Positions 50,147 to 59,165 of a DNA stretch of 64,000 nucleotides are shown piece after piece; within the stretch, counting starts at the first letter, position 1, and each line of letters begins with the position of its first letter. The position numbers and the translations under genes were made by a program. Under the pieces are notes generated by a model. The model did no database searches. It saw nothing but the letters and a program-made list of their open reading frames with translations, and was not told the origin of the DNA. This stretch comes from an uncultured Prevotellaceae bacterium (GTDB lineage: Bacteria > Bacteroidota > Bacteroidia > Bacteroidales > Bacteroidaceae), in NCBI GenBank assembly GCA_902794405.1, contig CADBHI010000013.1:1-64000 (forward strand), read 5' to 3'.

Positions 50147-50422
50147 CTAATCTTTGCCGCACAGTTTGAGTATTTTCTTCCACTCTTCACCTAAATCACC
50201 ATTCTTATAGGCATCTTTCATTTGCTTCATAAAACCTCCAATTGAATCATCCTTAGGCGTGAACTTGCCCGAAATAGTGTGATTGCTGGCATTGTATGTC
50301 AATAGCTCATAACCCCATTTCGCAGCTTTCTTATTATAGCCGTTTATGATATTCATTACTTTTGGCAAAACACTCTCTGGCACAATCAGTTGTGACTGTT
50401 CTCCTGATTTTACTATATTCAT
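50147..50422 (-). CDS. small hypothetical protein
   Basis: 91 residues from the ATG at 50422 (MNIVKSGEQSQLIVPESVLP). An in-frame TTG lies 24 bases upstream. No membrane segment; the middle reads KWGYELLTYNASNHTISGKF. It sits between the beta-flower gene and the next hypothetical gene, same strand. Function unknown. Confidence 0.5.
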   Translation of the reverse strand: MNIVKSGEQSQLIVPESVLPKVMNIINGYNKKAAKWGYELLTYNASNHTISGKFTPKDDSIGGFMKQMKDAYKNGDLGEEWKKILKLCGKD

Positions 50423-50463
50423 AACTTTTTTATTACTTATTTCCAAATATGACTATCACTCTT

Positions 50464-50877
50464 TTATTCAAATAGTTTGAAGAAGAAAAACACGGCAGCA
50501 TAAGTCGTCGGAATGCCTTTAGCATAGCCGATAGTCATATTATTGCGGTCAACAACCGTTCCATCGGCTTTTACCCGTCCTATCTGCATATTGTTACTGT
50601 CCTTCACTTCACCATTACTATCAACCTTCCCTATCTTCATGTTCGATCGGTCTCTTATAGAACCGTCTTTTTCAATCTTCCCCACTGTCATGTTGTTCCG
50701 GTTCGCTATGTTACCATCCGAACGAATCTTCCCAATCATCACGTTAGTTTGGTCACGCACAATACCATCTGACTCAATCTTACCAATGAGCATATTTGAA
50801 CTATTCCGCAAGTCCTGTGAGTTACCTGCCATGCACATCATTAGCATGGCAGCAATCAGCAATAACGTTCTCTTCAT
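50464..50877 (-). CDS. exported beta-flower type repeat protein
   Basis: 137 residues with a signal peptide (MKRTLLLIAAMLMMCMAGNS). The mature part consists of five 17-residue repeats and a partial sixth, each close to NMxIGKIxxDGxIxDRS, with conserved glycines and DG turns. It matches the pattern of '5-fold beta-flower' proteins of Bacteroidetes as I recall them. It ends with a hydrophobic stretch TYAAVFFFFKLFE. The role is unknown; such repeats usually form a rigid beta fold for binding. Confidence 0.7.
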   Translation of the reverse strand: MKRTLLLIAAMLMMCMAGNSQDLRNSSNMLIGKIESDGIVRDQTNVMIGKIRSDGNIANRNNMTVGKIEKDGSIRDRSNMKIGKVDSNGEVKDSNNMQIGRVKADGTVVDRNNMTIGYAKGIPTTYAAVFFFFKLFE

Positions 50878-50887
50878 ATTTCACTTT

Positions 50888-51280
50888 TTATTTCACCACA
50901 TCTTCTAACCCATCAAAGAAACCCTTTATCTCACTCTCCAAGCCATCTAATGATTTAACGGCACTCTTCATGAAATAACCAACACACTCTCCTTCCATTT
51001 TGCCTATCATCTCTGCTTCTTCCTTTGAATACTGATATTTCTCCATCTCAGCCGCTATCTGCTCATATCTGGCATAAGCCTCCTTCCAGTCAGCAGTGGT
51101 ATATTCCTGGTGATGTAAACGAATGTCCTCTGTCAATTCTTCTTGCTGACGAAGAGGATCTTGCTTCCCAAAAGAAGAGCATGAAAAAGAAACAGAATAG
51201 AATATAAATACTACTATTGACAAGGCTATTTGACTAGACTTGTTACATAATTCAATTCTACGATTGTATACCATAATCAT
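50888..51280 (-). CDS. small lipoprotein-like protein (DUF6565-like)
   Basis: About 130 residues. A hydrophobic segment ends FYSVSFSC, a possible lipobox with the cysteine near residue 34, then a helical acidic domain (EEYTTADWKEAYARYEQIAA-like arrangement, EMIGKMEGECVGYFMKSAV). From memory the 'DW..A...Y......E...Y..EE...IG...G...' layout is found in small Bacteroidales lipoproteins (DUF6565). The end of the gene upstream overlaps by 4 bases. Function unknown. Confidence 0.5.
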   Translation of the reverse strand: MIMVYNRRIELCNKSSQIALSIVVFIFYSVSFSCSSFGKQDPLRQQEELTEDIRLHHQEYTTADWKEAYARYEQIAAEMEKYQYSKEEAEMIGKMEGECVGYFMKSAVKSLDGLESEIKGFFDGLEDVVK

Positions 51281-52824
51281 TGTCTTAAATCCTTCAATTT
51301 CTTCTCAACTCTATTCTTACCATCATAATCGTCTAAGTTCAGGCACTTGCGATAGTAACTTGCAGAAAGTTGTATATTGCCTTTTGCCCTGTAACAGTCG
51401 CCCAAACCTTCATAGCCGTATTTTTCTGCTTTTTCAAAGCATTGGATAGCTTTATCATACTTTTTTTGCTTCAAAAATGCATTTCCAATATCTGCCATAT
51501 ATGATTCAAATAAGAGCAGGCGACCTCGATTCTCTTCTTTATTCTTTATTGGATAATATATCTGTAGTGCTTTTTCAGGATTACCCACCAAACAATATGC
51601 ACTTATCCACCCTTCGAAATCTAACAATTCTTCTGGGCGTGAATAACGTTCCAACCAAAAAACACTCTCTTTTGAATCTTGTAATAGATTTCTACTGGAG
51701 CCTCTATATATCCATCCTATTATCGTTTCCGCAAGATCTTTTATTGCCTCCATCTCCCCATTATAAGCTTTTTTGTATTGTTCCATTCGCCAGTTTTCTT
51801 TGTCATACTCCATCGTAAAAGATATTGCTTTAACGTCATTACCATTTACTTCAACGTCAGAACGAAAAGGGACAAGACCATAAGAGCTACAACTTACATA
51901 ATGCTTTCCTGACTCCACCTCAATTGTACAAGGACTCGTGCCTACTGTTTTTCCATCAACTATTACTGGTAAATTGCTCGGCATAGTTTTAACAATTAGT
52001 TTCCCCATAGAGCGTTTCAACTCTGGAATGACAAAAGTACGGCTCTCTTTCTCAGATATTGAAATGGTTTGAATATTGGATTCAAAATTCTGTTGTCTTG
52101 CCTCTATCTGATGTTCACCGGCAATTATTGGTCCTTTCCAGGAACCATTCCCCTTCAGTTCTCTATCGACATAGATCTCAGCTGTACCAGTCTTACACTT
52201 CACCTCCAACTCAGCCATTACCGATTCTAATTCCACATTCAGATTTTGCGTTCCTTTGCCAGTAGTCATCACCTGCACATTAGGACGGTATCCTTTCTGC
52301 TCTATACGACAAACATGCTCTCCTTTTGGCAAATAGAGCTGATAAAGACCGTTGCCGCTAAGGTTCTCAATGAAGACATCATCAATATAAAGTGCCGCTG
52401 TTTCAGGCTTTACCGTTGTCACCAGTCCAGACTTCTCCTTATTGTATTTCTGCTCACTTAATGTCAAGATGTAGGTTGCCTTAGAAGATACCTCACCAAT
52501 TCCGTATGCATCAAAATCAACGGACATGGGTAAAAAATTAGGATGCAAGATATTCAGTTGCCTGCTTCCTGGAGCCATGAACACCCAATACTCATTCGTT
52601 TTATTTTCAACCTCCCCGACAATATTGCCTTTAAACTTCAATCCTGCATTGTCTGTTCTTACTTTTATCAGTCCACAAGGATGTCCATCTGCATCCATCG
52701 GTGCACGGAATGCAGATCCGTCGTTGATATTCTTCTGGAAACCCTTAACCTTGAATCCTTGGGAAAAGGAAATACCAAATGACATTATTGTTAATAACAG
52801 TAACAAATATCTTCTCTTCAACAT
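51277..52824 (-). CDS. PEGA-domain protein with C-terminal TPR repeats
   Basis: 515 residues with a signal peptide (to SFGISFSQG). An N-terminal domain shared with three neighbours follows (residues about 22-125: GFQKNINDGSAFRAPMDADG, CGLIKVRTDNA, EYWVFMAPGSRQLNILHPNF). Then come three PEGA-type beta repeats with TVGTSPCTIEVESGKHYV as the clearest, and TPR/Sel1-like helices at the end (AFLKQKKYDKAIQCFEKAEK, CYRAKGNIQLSASYYRKCL). It is probably periplasmic or surface-exposed and binds partners; the specific role is unknown. Confidence 0.75.
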   Translation of the reverse strand: MLKRRYLLLLLTIMSFGISFSQGFKVKGFQKNINDGSAFRAPMDADGHPCGLIKVRTDNAGLKFKGNIVGEVENKTNEYWVFMAPGSRQLNILHPNFLPMSVDFDAYGIGEVSSKATYILTLSEQKYNKEKSGLVTTVKPETAALYIDDVFIENLSGNGLYQLYLPKGEHVCRIEQKGYRPNVQVMTTGKGTQNLNVELESVMAELEVKCKTGTAEIYVDRELKGNGSWKGPIIAGEHQIEARQQNFESNIQTISISEKESRTFVIPELKRSMGKLIVKTMPSNLPVIVDGKTVGTSPCTIEVESGKHYVSCSSYGLVPFRSDVEVNGNDVKAISFTMEYDKENWRMEQYKKAYNGEMEAIKDLAETIIGWIYRGSSRNLLQDSKESVFWLERYSRPEELLDFEGWISAYCLVGNPEKALQIYYPIKNKEENRGRLLLFESYMADIGNAFLKQKKYDKAIQCFEKAEKYGYEGLGDCYRAKGNIQLSASYYRKCLNLDDYDGKNRVEKKLKDLRQ

Positions 52825-52829
52825 AGTTC

Positions 52830-54365
52830 TTATTCTGTCAATTTCGGATTAAATCTTAATACAGAGTCAAGCCCCATATCCTTAATAAGTTCAATAAAAG
52901 CTGGATATGCATATTCTCCTTCTTTTGTGCAAGCATATTTAATAAGTTCTTTTGCCTTTTGTATATTTTTCTCACAACCTATGCCATAAAAGTAATGCCA
53001 AGCCAATGCGGCATACGGGCAACCATTATACATTACTAACATCGATTCATACTTACAATCCCAACAATCTTTGCATTGTTGCAACTCCTCTACTGCATTT
53101 TTTGCCCAACAGAAAGACAGTTCTTCATCACTTGTCATTGATGGATAGCAAGGGCCTAATGCCGCCTTTGCCTCCCCGCTTTCATAATCACTACCTTCTT
53201 TCATTTTTTTCTTATACCAGTATATCGCCTTTACAGGATCTAATGACACGACGAAAGTGTCTTTAGAGCATGTGTAATGAGCTCCTCTTCCTCCTTCACA
53301 TGCACCAAATCTATAATAATCAGCCAAGGACCATATCATCCCTTTATGTTCGGTTTCATTTGCAACCAATTCTCCAAACTGCGTCAGTTTCAGCTCTCCA
53401 CTTTCCGTCCACTCTTGGTCTTCTGCAATCTTCACAGTGGCGAACTCCTTCACATAGTACTCCTTCCATATTTCTAATTGATAATCGCCTACAGGCAACT
53501 CTTTCAGCACTAACGGAGTCACACCAACCTTCTTGCCATTCAGCAGCACATCTGCACCTGCTGGCTCATAATCTAAACGAAGACTGCCCGTAATAGTTTT
53601 TAATGCGGTAAATTCAACTTTGATTGTATCATTGTCCTTCAGTTCTACCTGTCTGCTTTGCGGATGGCAACCATCCTTTTGGGCCTCAATGGTGTATTTG
53701 CCTGGAATCATCATGCCTCCCCACTTACCAACTCCTTTCTGTTCGTTGTTTATCAGGATATCTGCATCTTCAGTTTTACATGATACATCCACTTTGGCAA
53801 AGAATTCCGTCAAATCCACATTGATGTTTTTGGCATTCTTGTCTATCTGCACAGACTGGTTGTTAATGCTAAAGTCCTTCAACTTTACCGTATAGTAGTG
53901 AGTTCCGTAAGGCAATGACAGAGTATAGGCGCCACCAGAGCCGTCGGCAATCTGACCGTCTATCAGCAGCATGGCATTCGAGGGCTTGATGTTGAACACA
54001 GCCATTCCTTTCTTGCTGTTGTCAACCTTTGCCTTCTTCTTGTTTGTTTTCACTTTCAGTTCATAAGTGGATGACGAAGCAATCTTCTTTGTACCATAGT
54101 CTGCAAAGACAATAGTCGTAGGTAGGTAGTCTGGATGCTTTATACCTAATCGTTTCGAACCGTTAGGCATATACACCAAATACTCGCTGCCCGTAAACTG
54201 AACATCGCCCATCACATTGCCCTCAAACTCGCCGTTTATATCCTTCCTCGGACTTGTCACCGCCGTCTGGTCTTTATCCAACGGCTCAAACTTCTTCACC
54301 TCTATGTCTTGGGCAAAGAGTTCAAAGCAATACAACAATAATAGAGAAATTATATATTTTTTCAT
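52830..54365 (-). CDS. PEGA-domain protein with C-terminal Sel1-like region
   Basis: 511 residues from the ATG at 54365 (MKKYIISLLLLYCFELFAQD, a signal peptide). It carries the shared N-terminal domain (PLDKDQTAVTSPRKDINGEF, EYLVYMPNGSKRLGIKHPDY), then PEGA repeats (NAMLLIDGQIADGSGGAYTL, ADILINNEQKGVGKWGG, GADVLLNGKKVGVTPLVLKE). The cysteine-containing C-terminal helices (CTKEGEYAYPAFIELIKDMG) resemble Sel1 repeats. It is a close relative of the next PEGA gene downstream, 5 bases away. Confidence 0.75.
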   Translation of the reverse strand: MKKYIISLLLLYCFELFAQDIEVKKFEPLDKDQTAVTSPRKDINGEFEGNVMGDVQFTGSEYLVYMPNGSKRLGIKHPDYLPTTIVFADYGTKKIASSSTYELKVKTNKKKAKVDNSKKGMAVFNIKPSNAMLLIDGQIADGSGGAYTLSLPYGTHYYTVKLKDFSINNQSVQIDKNAKNINVDLTEFFAKVDVSCKTEDADILINNEQKGVGKWGGMMIPGKYTIEAQKDGCHPQSRQVELKDNDTIKVEFTALKTITGSLRLDYEPAGADVLLNGKKVGVTPLVLKELPVGDYQLEIWKEYYVKEFATVKIAEDQEWTESGELKLTQFGELVANETEHKGMIWSLADYYRFGACEGGRGAHYTCSKDTFVVSLDPVKAIYWYKKKMKEGSDYESGEAKAALGPCYPSMTSDEELSFCWAKNAVEELQQCKDCWDCKYESMLVMYNGCPYAALAWHYFYGIGCEKNIQKAKELIKYACTKEGEYAYPAFIELIKDMGLDSVLRFNPKLTE

Positions 54366-54379
54366 ACCCCTTTTTATTT

Positions 54380-54901
54380 TTAAGATTGTTTCCACCTATC
54401 TACATCATGACTTCTATACTCTATAAAATTATTAAGTCTTTCTATAGATCTGCTTCTTAATTCATTCCCAGACACTTCACCCTTTACAAAATCAACAAGC
54501 TCGTCAATTTGAACTTCAAAATCATGCTTAGATTTCTGAAATTTGCTAGGATAATGAGTTTGTTCAAAAGGGGTAATCCAATCTATTTCTGTCAGTTGCA
54601 TAATGTAGAAATTCCGCCTTAATCCTAAGAGATATTTCAACTTGTTTACTTCAAGATATGTCATTTGCCCTTTTATTTCTACATACAATTTATCTCCTGT
54701 CCGTGAGGTCATAACCAAATCTACGTCATGCTTTTTCCCTTTATTGAAAAGGACATTATTTATCTTTTGATGGAAATCGAAATCCACTTTATTTGTAAGT
54801 TCTTTCTCTTCCAAAGCCAAAAAGATAGATTTCTCAGTAATGTTACTTAATTTATCAATTTGCGCTTGTTCAAATACATGATGTTCTATTTTATTAACCA
54901 T
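54380..54901 (-). CDS. PD-(D/E)XK-like nuclease-fold protein, putative
   Basis: 173 residues, no signal peptide. The central segment HDVDLVMTSRTGDKLYVEIKGQM has the spacing of a PD-(D/E)XK core: an aspartate, about 12 residues, then E-I-K. YYxx-type strands follow (LGLRRNFYIMQLTEIDWITP). Such folds occur in restriction and repair nucleases but also in dead proteins. It is the one clearly intracellular protein among exported PEGA proteins. It precedes a PEGA gene by 14 bases and follows a gap of about 120 bases. Confidence 0.45.
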   Translation of the reverse strand: MVNKIEHHVFEQAQIDKLSNITEKSIFLALEEKELTNKVDFDFHQKINNVLFNKGKKHDVDLVMTSRTGDKLYVEIKGQMTYLEVNKLKYLLGLRRNFYIMQLTEIDWITPFEQTHYPSKFQKSKHDFEVQIDELVDFVKGEVSGNELRSRSIERLNNFIEYRSHDVDRWKQS

Positions 54902-54918
54902 AGTTATTCTATCTTTAG

Positions 54919-54966
54919 TTAAATATCAAAATCACTTAAACTAAGCACTTCATCATTAGGCATCAG
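54919..54966 (-). pseudogene. C-terminal remnant of a second NTF2-like gene
   Basis: The 48 bases read MPNDEVLSLSDFDI then TAA, almost the same as the end of the NTF2-like protein at 57452-58414 (LPKDEVFSLSDFDI). DNA identity over the matching part is also high. Upstream sequence diverges and has a stop, so this is a leftover of a duplicated gene. Confidence 0.6.
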
Positions 54967-55023
54967 TTAGCATCCATTCTTATCTGATTACATATTAGAC
55001 TGGAATCTGAAAAATGTCAATAG

Positions 55024-56049
55024 TCACAGTCTCACTTCCATTGGCTCTGTTCCAACAACAATCTTCTTCGTATTCCCTTCATCATCCGAGATCAGGTATT
55101 TACCTGGCATAAACATAACTGGTTTGCCATTCGACCACTCCTTAATCTGCTTGTTATTCTTATAAACTGTTGATGATTTTGAGATAATGGTCACAGGTGT
55201 TGCATGGATGTGCTTCACACGCTTATTCTCTTTCAAACTAAAAGAGAGTTGTTCCATAGAAGTTGTAATATTCACATCTTTTTCTGAATCGACATAGCCA
55301 TCTGCATGAACACGTATCGTATGATGCCCCTGAGGAAGAAAGATCTTCCCGATTTTACCATAGTCCACATTATCTACATACACTCGTGCCTTATCAATAT
55401 TACATACAATCAACACCTCATGGGTGATAGGCAAAAGCCTTAAAGAAAGTGTTTTCACTTCCGTTTTTCCTATAGAGAGGGTACCACTTTGAGTCTTGTA
55501 GTTGTCCTTCATTATGACATAGGAATGATTCCCCTCATTAACAGGTATTTCATAAATGCCAGTAGTTGAAGGTGACATATTACGGTTATCAAATGTCACT
55601 AGTGCAGACTTTGGTTCTACCTTGAATATGACAGAACTTTTCAAGGCGTTAAGCTTTGGAGCATCAAGAACTACCAAGTACGTCTTCCCTTTACGGAGTT
55701 TTTTATATCCGTAATTCCCCATGTCAAGCTGTACAGGCATAAAGTCTTTATGCTGAAAATCCAGTTTTCGGCTTAATGCAGGAACATAGACAAGATAAAT
55801 ACCATCAGCGTAGTTTGCCTTGATATACTGATTATGATTAGTAAACTGTATGCCCTCCAGATTGTCTGTTTTAATTTTAATTAAAGCACATGTATCATTA
55901 TTGACGTCAAGACACGGATATTTTACAGCCGTCTGATCTGATGGCTGCAACGCGACATTTTTAATTACGATATTTTGAGCATTTGCAGCAAATAGAGTAA
56001 ACATGCAGCAAATGATTGAAGAAAGAATTTTTTTCTTTTTCATATTCAA
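55024..56049 (-). CDS. PEGA-domain exported protein
   Basis: 341 residues. The signal peptide ends FAANAQN. The shared N-terminal domain is LQPSDQTAVKYPCLDVNNDT, CALIKIKTDN, IYLVYVPALSRKLDFQHKDF. Two or three PEGA-type repeats follow (SALVTFDNRNMSPSTTGIYE, KARVYVDNVDYGKIGKIFLP, HHTIRVHADGYVDSEKDV). It overlaps the upstream PEGA gene by 4 bases. There is no catalytic domain; it is probably a binding or scaffolding protein of the envelope. Confidence 0.75.
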   Translation of the reverse strand: MNMKKKKILSSIICCMFTLFAANAQNIVIKNVALQPSDQTAVKYPCLDVNNDTCALIKIKTDNLEGIQFTNHNQYIKANYADGIYLVYVPALSRKLDFQHKDFMPVQLDMGNYGYKKLRKGKTYLVVLDAPKLNALKSSVIFKVEPKSALVTFDNRNMSPSTTGIYEIPVNEGNHSYVIMKDNYKTQSGTLSIGKTEVKTLSLRLLPITHEVLIVCNIDKARVYVDNVDYGKIGKIFLPQGHHTIRVHADGYVDSEKDVNITTSMEQLSFSLKENKRVKHIHATPVTIISKSSTVYKNNKQIKEWSNGKPVMFMPGKYLISDDEGNTKKIVVGTEPMEVRL

Positions 56050-57449
56050 TATTTAGCAGTATTACCAAACCTCATTTTATAGGCAATTTTCACACCGAAG
56101 TATTGCCCACGGTTATTTAAACTCCTACTATACTCAGCCCCAACTCCTATGAAAGAGAAGTCAACCATGGCAGAGACGCGAAGGCCATAGTCGTGAACAG
56201 GTTCGTGGGCGAATTTATCTTCATTTTTTTCAGAATCATACCCTATTATTTCATTAGTACGAACCCAAGCCCAACGATAATAGCCACCCGCCAGAATTGA
56301 GAAGTAATGACGGTTGTACATTCCAAACGGTAGACCAACACCAAACTGAACAGGAACTTCTACTAATCCAGAACTGGAGGTAGAATCATTCAGATTCTTA
56401 TTCAAATCAAATTTTACATCCTTATTTAGATGCATAATACCACCTTCAACGCCTAATTTGAAAGCCAGAATTCCAGCGAAGGGCTGAAGAAAATGAAGTC
56501 CTATCTTTCCGCCATAGTCAAAGCCGTTGTACTTCATTTTGTCATATAGCTCACCTGAAAGTGTGTAATACGCAGCTCCTCTGACTGAAGTTCTCGTCCT
56601 TGTTCTTTCTTCCTTATGTTTGATGACTTCCTGCTTATTCTCTTTCAAAGCAAAATAAAAAGGCGGAAGAGCTGTATTCTTAACTTCTATAATCCTTTCA
56701 TCATCCTCGTAGTTTTTTGCAGTTACGCGAATAGAATGCTTACCACCAGAAAGTTTAAGGTCTTGACGATTCTCTTTTGAATATGGAATGTTATCAATAA
56801 AGACTGTTGCATCCTCTGGCATGACGTGAATAGTTACCGGATAAAGAACTTCTTGCAGAGTTATATTTGTTACTGTCGAGATTTCATCTTCTTTCAATGA
56901 CACTGTACCATCTTGTTTCTCATAGCCCTCAGCTGTGACCTGATAGGAATAGTCACCTACCGGCATGTTGATCATGGCTATTCCATTTTCGTTGACACTC
57001 ACATTCTTGCCATCAAATACAAGTCGCGCATCCTTTGGCTGTACTGTAAATATGGCAGAACGCAGATGATTATCCGACTCGAAAATGACGTCATAGGAAG
57101 CAAGAGAATTAATCTCTAGCCCATAATCATCAAAATTGATTACACCTAACTTCTTACCTGCCTTATTATAATGCAGCACTTTCTGTCCTTCAGGTACGTA
57201 GACCACATATTCACTCAATGTATGTTCAACGTCGCCAACAGCATCAGGGAATTGAAGGTCATTTACGCCTACCACTCCAACGCGGATTATAGCACACTTC
57301 TTTCCGTTGGCGTCGTTGCGTGGCTTCGATGCGGCACGTGCATCTTGAGGCCTAAGATTGACAGATTTTACAGTAAGATTCTGTGCATACAGCGCCGTAA
57401 ATGCACAAATCATAAAAAGGCATAAAGATATTCTTTTCATCGTTTTCAC
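56046..57449 (-). CDS. PEGA-domain protein with C-terminal outer-membrane barrel
   Basis: 467 residues. Signal peptide (to TALYAQN), shared N-terminal domain (LRPQDARAASKPRNDANGKK, CAIIRVGVVG, YVVYVPEGQKVLHYNKAG), then PEGA repeats (DARLVFDGKNVSVNENGIAM, DATVFIDNIPYSKENRQDLK). A C-terminal region from about residue 290 (AAYYTLSGELYDKMKYNGFD, FGVGLPFGMYNRHYFSILAG, FFIGVGAEYS-like strands, GVKIAYKMRFGN) looks like an 8-strand outer-membrane barrel. It would anchor PEGA domains to the outer membrane. It lies 2 bases after the NTF2-like gene. Confidence 0.75.
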   Translation of the reverse strand: MKTMKRISLCLFMICAFTALYAQNLTVKSVNLRPQDARAASKPRNDANGKKCAIIRVGVVGVNDLQFPDAVGDVEHTLSEYVVYVPEGQKVLHYNKAGKKLGVINFDDYGLEINSLASYDVIFESDNHLRSAIFTVQPKDARLVFDGKNVSVNENGIAMINMPVGDYSYQVTAEGYEKQDGTVSLKEDEISTVTNITLQEVLYPVTIHVMPEDATVFIDNIPYSKENRQDLKLSGGKHSIRVTAKNYEDDERIIEVKNTALPPFYFALKENKQEVIKHKEERTRTRTSVRGAAYYTLSGELYDKMKYNGFDYGGKIGLHFLQPFAGILAFKLGVEGGIMHLNKDVKFDLNKNLNDSTSSSGLVEVPVQFGVGLPFGMYNRHYFSILAGGYYRWAWVRTNEIIGYDSEKNEDKFAHEPVHDYGLRVSAMVDFSFIGVGAEYSRSLNNRGQYFGVKIAYKMRFGNTAKY

Positions 57450-57451
57450 TA

Positions 57452-58414
57452 TTAAATATCAAAATCACTTAAACTGAACACTTCGTCTTTGGGCAGTGGT
57501 TTGCCACCGATTTTGTCGGGCTGCCAGGTGCGGACGTGGATTTGAGGGGCATTCTCGTTGGTAAAGTCCCAAAGGAGGAAGAGGTAGCCATCATCATGAT
57601 AGCGGCCACTAGTCCAACCTTGCAGGAGGGTGACACCATAGAAATTAGGATTGACAGGGTGGCGCATCACTTCAATCTCATCGAATGTCACCTTGATATA
57701 GCTATTACGGGCAAAGACGCCACGGAGGTTCTTGATATACTGCTCCTTTGACTGCTTGTTGTATTGTATTTTCTGAGAGGTGAAGCCTTCGGCGTGCTTG
57801 GTAGTGATGACCTTACCGGTGATTATCAGGGCGTCGTCGCTGAACACTTGATTGAGAAAATTGATGTCCTTCTGATTATAGGCAGTACGGAACTGCTCTA
57901 CATAGTCGAGTATCAACTGACGGCGACGGAGGTCTGTCAACTCCATATTGGCCTTGATGACATTCATGTAGAGGTTCATGGAGATACTGAGGTAGAAACT
58001 CTCCACATTACCCTGACGGTCGAAACTGATGACAGCCTCCTGATATTCATCCTCACCAAACTCACGTTCGCCTGTCGGCTTCATCATCAGGGGAATGTTT
58101 CGGACTTGATAGCCTGTACCTGTTGTGATGCAATGCTCTATGATTTCCGCATCAGTACACTCAAACGGACAGTTCTCCCAAAGCATCGCCATCGACTGCT
58201 GTACACGACTTCCGATATTTCCCATCGCGGAGAAGTTCAGGCTGCGCCCTGCATCCTGTGCATTGTTGATTTCTGTCAGCATACGACTAACGCTGCTCTC
58301 TATCTTTGACTTGACAGCAGCATTGTCGATACCATCAGAAACAGTAAAGCTGACATCTTCTGCTTTGACTACTATTGCGGAAAGCAAAGCCACAAGTAAT
58401 AATAGTTTTCTCAT
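57452..58414 (-). CDS. exported NTF2-like protein
   Basis: 320 residues with a signal peptide (MRKLLLLVALLSAIVVKA). The N-terminal half (AAVKSKIESSVSRMLTEINN) is of unknown fold. The C-terminal half (about 165-300) looks like an NTF2/SnoaL cone: YVEQFRTAYNQKDINFLNQV, SDDALIITGKVI, ITVKV-type strands and VTLLQGWTSGRYHDDGYLFL. The enzyme or binding role is unknown. Its C-terminal tail (DEVFSLSDFDI) recurs as a remnant at 54919-54966. Confidence 0.7.
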   Translation of the reverse strand: MRKLLLLVALLSAIVVKAEDVSFTVSDGIDNAAVKSKIESSVSRMLTEINNAQDAGRSLNFSAMGNIGSRVQQSMAMLWENCPFECTDAEIIEHCITTGTGYQVRNIPLMMKPTGEREFGEDEYQEAVISFDRQGNVESFYLSISMNLYMNVIKANMELTDLRRRQLILDYVEQFRTAYNQKDINFLNQVFSDDALIITGKVITTKHAEGFTSQKIQYNKQSKEQYIKNLRGVFARNSYIKVTFDEIEVMRHPVNPNFYGVTLLQGWTSGRYHDDGYLFLLWDFTNENAPQIHVRTWQPDKIGGKPLPKDEVFSLSDFDI

Positions 58415-58421
58415 ACTTCTA

Positions 58422-59165
58422 TCATTTTAGTTGGAACCAGATGGCTCCACAGTTCTTATAATTCTTTACGTTGTCCTCTTTAAGCGTATTCAGGTTATAC
58501 TGGGCTGATCCCGTCTTGCGAAGCAGAGCGGAGATATTACCCTGTTTGTCATAGACGAACAGATGACAATCCTCGCCTTCGGGCATCGTGGCGTATTTGC
58601 CAAAGTTGACCAATTTGCCCTTACTCTTTAGTCCCTTGATATATGGCTCCACATCGTAGAAACTTCTCACCAGTTTCATCTGTTTCTCCTCAGGTGTCAA
58701 CTCCAAAGCAGGAGCGTCTGCCTCGGCAGGTTTCTCTTCTGTCACAATAATGGCTGGGGCTGGCTCAATGCTGTCGGGGCGTTTCACAGGAGAGACATCC
58801 AACACCGTTACCTCACTCTTGTCAGCAACAGGCATGATGTCGCTCTTCCTGACATAGACAAAAGCGCGATAAAGTTCGCCTCTACGAGTGTCAAGTTGCA
58901 AGAAATGCTCCTTGGCCTTGACAATACACACCTCTATACCTTCATCAGGATGTTGGCCCCGAACCCACTCTCCGACCTTCATCTCAAGGATAGCACGGGC
59001 ATTGGCGTATGCTTCGCTGAGATCTTTCGTGGTAGATTCAGCATAGATATACATCGTATCGCGCTTCACCTTGTTGATGCTCTTTGCCACATCCGCTGCT
59101 GTCTGCGCAAAACAGGAGAGGGGCAGACATATAGCGAGTAATATTCCTATAAACAATCGTTTCAT
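58422..59165 (-). CDS. exported protein, LPP20-like N-terminal region
   Basis: About 247 residues from the ATG at 59165, overlapping the previous stop (ATGA); another ATG lies two codons upstream. Signal peptide ends CFAQTA. The segment DLSEAYANARAILEMKVGEW resembles LPP20-type lipoproteins, but there is no lipobox cysteine in the right place. A Pro/Glu/Ala-rich linker and a C-terminal domain (FYDVEPYIKGLKSKGKLVNF, HLFVYDKQGNISALLRK) follow. Function unknown. Confidence 0.6.
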   Translation of the reverse strand: MKRLFIGILLAICLPLSCFAQTAADVAKSINKVKRDTMYIYAESTTKDLSEAYANARAILEMKVGEWVRGQHPDEGIEVCIVKAKEHFLQLDTRRGELYRAFVYVRKSDIMPVADKSEVTVLDVSPVKRPDSIEPAPAIIVTEEKPAEADAPALELTPEEKQMKLVRSFYDVEPYIKGLKSKGKLVNFGKYATMPEGEDCHLFVYDKQGNISALLRKTGSAQYNLNTLKEDNVKNYKNCGAIWFQLK

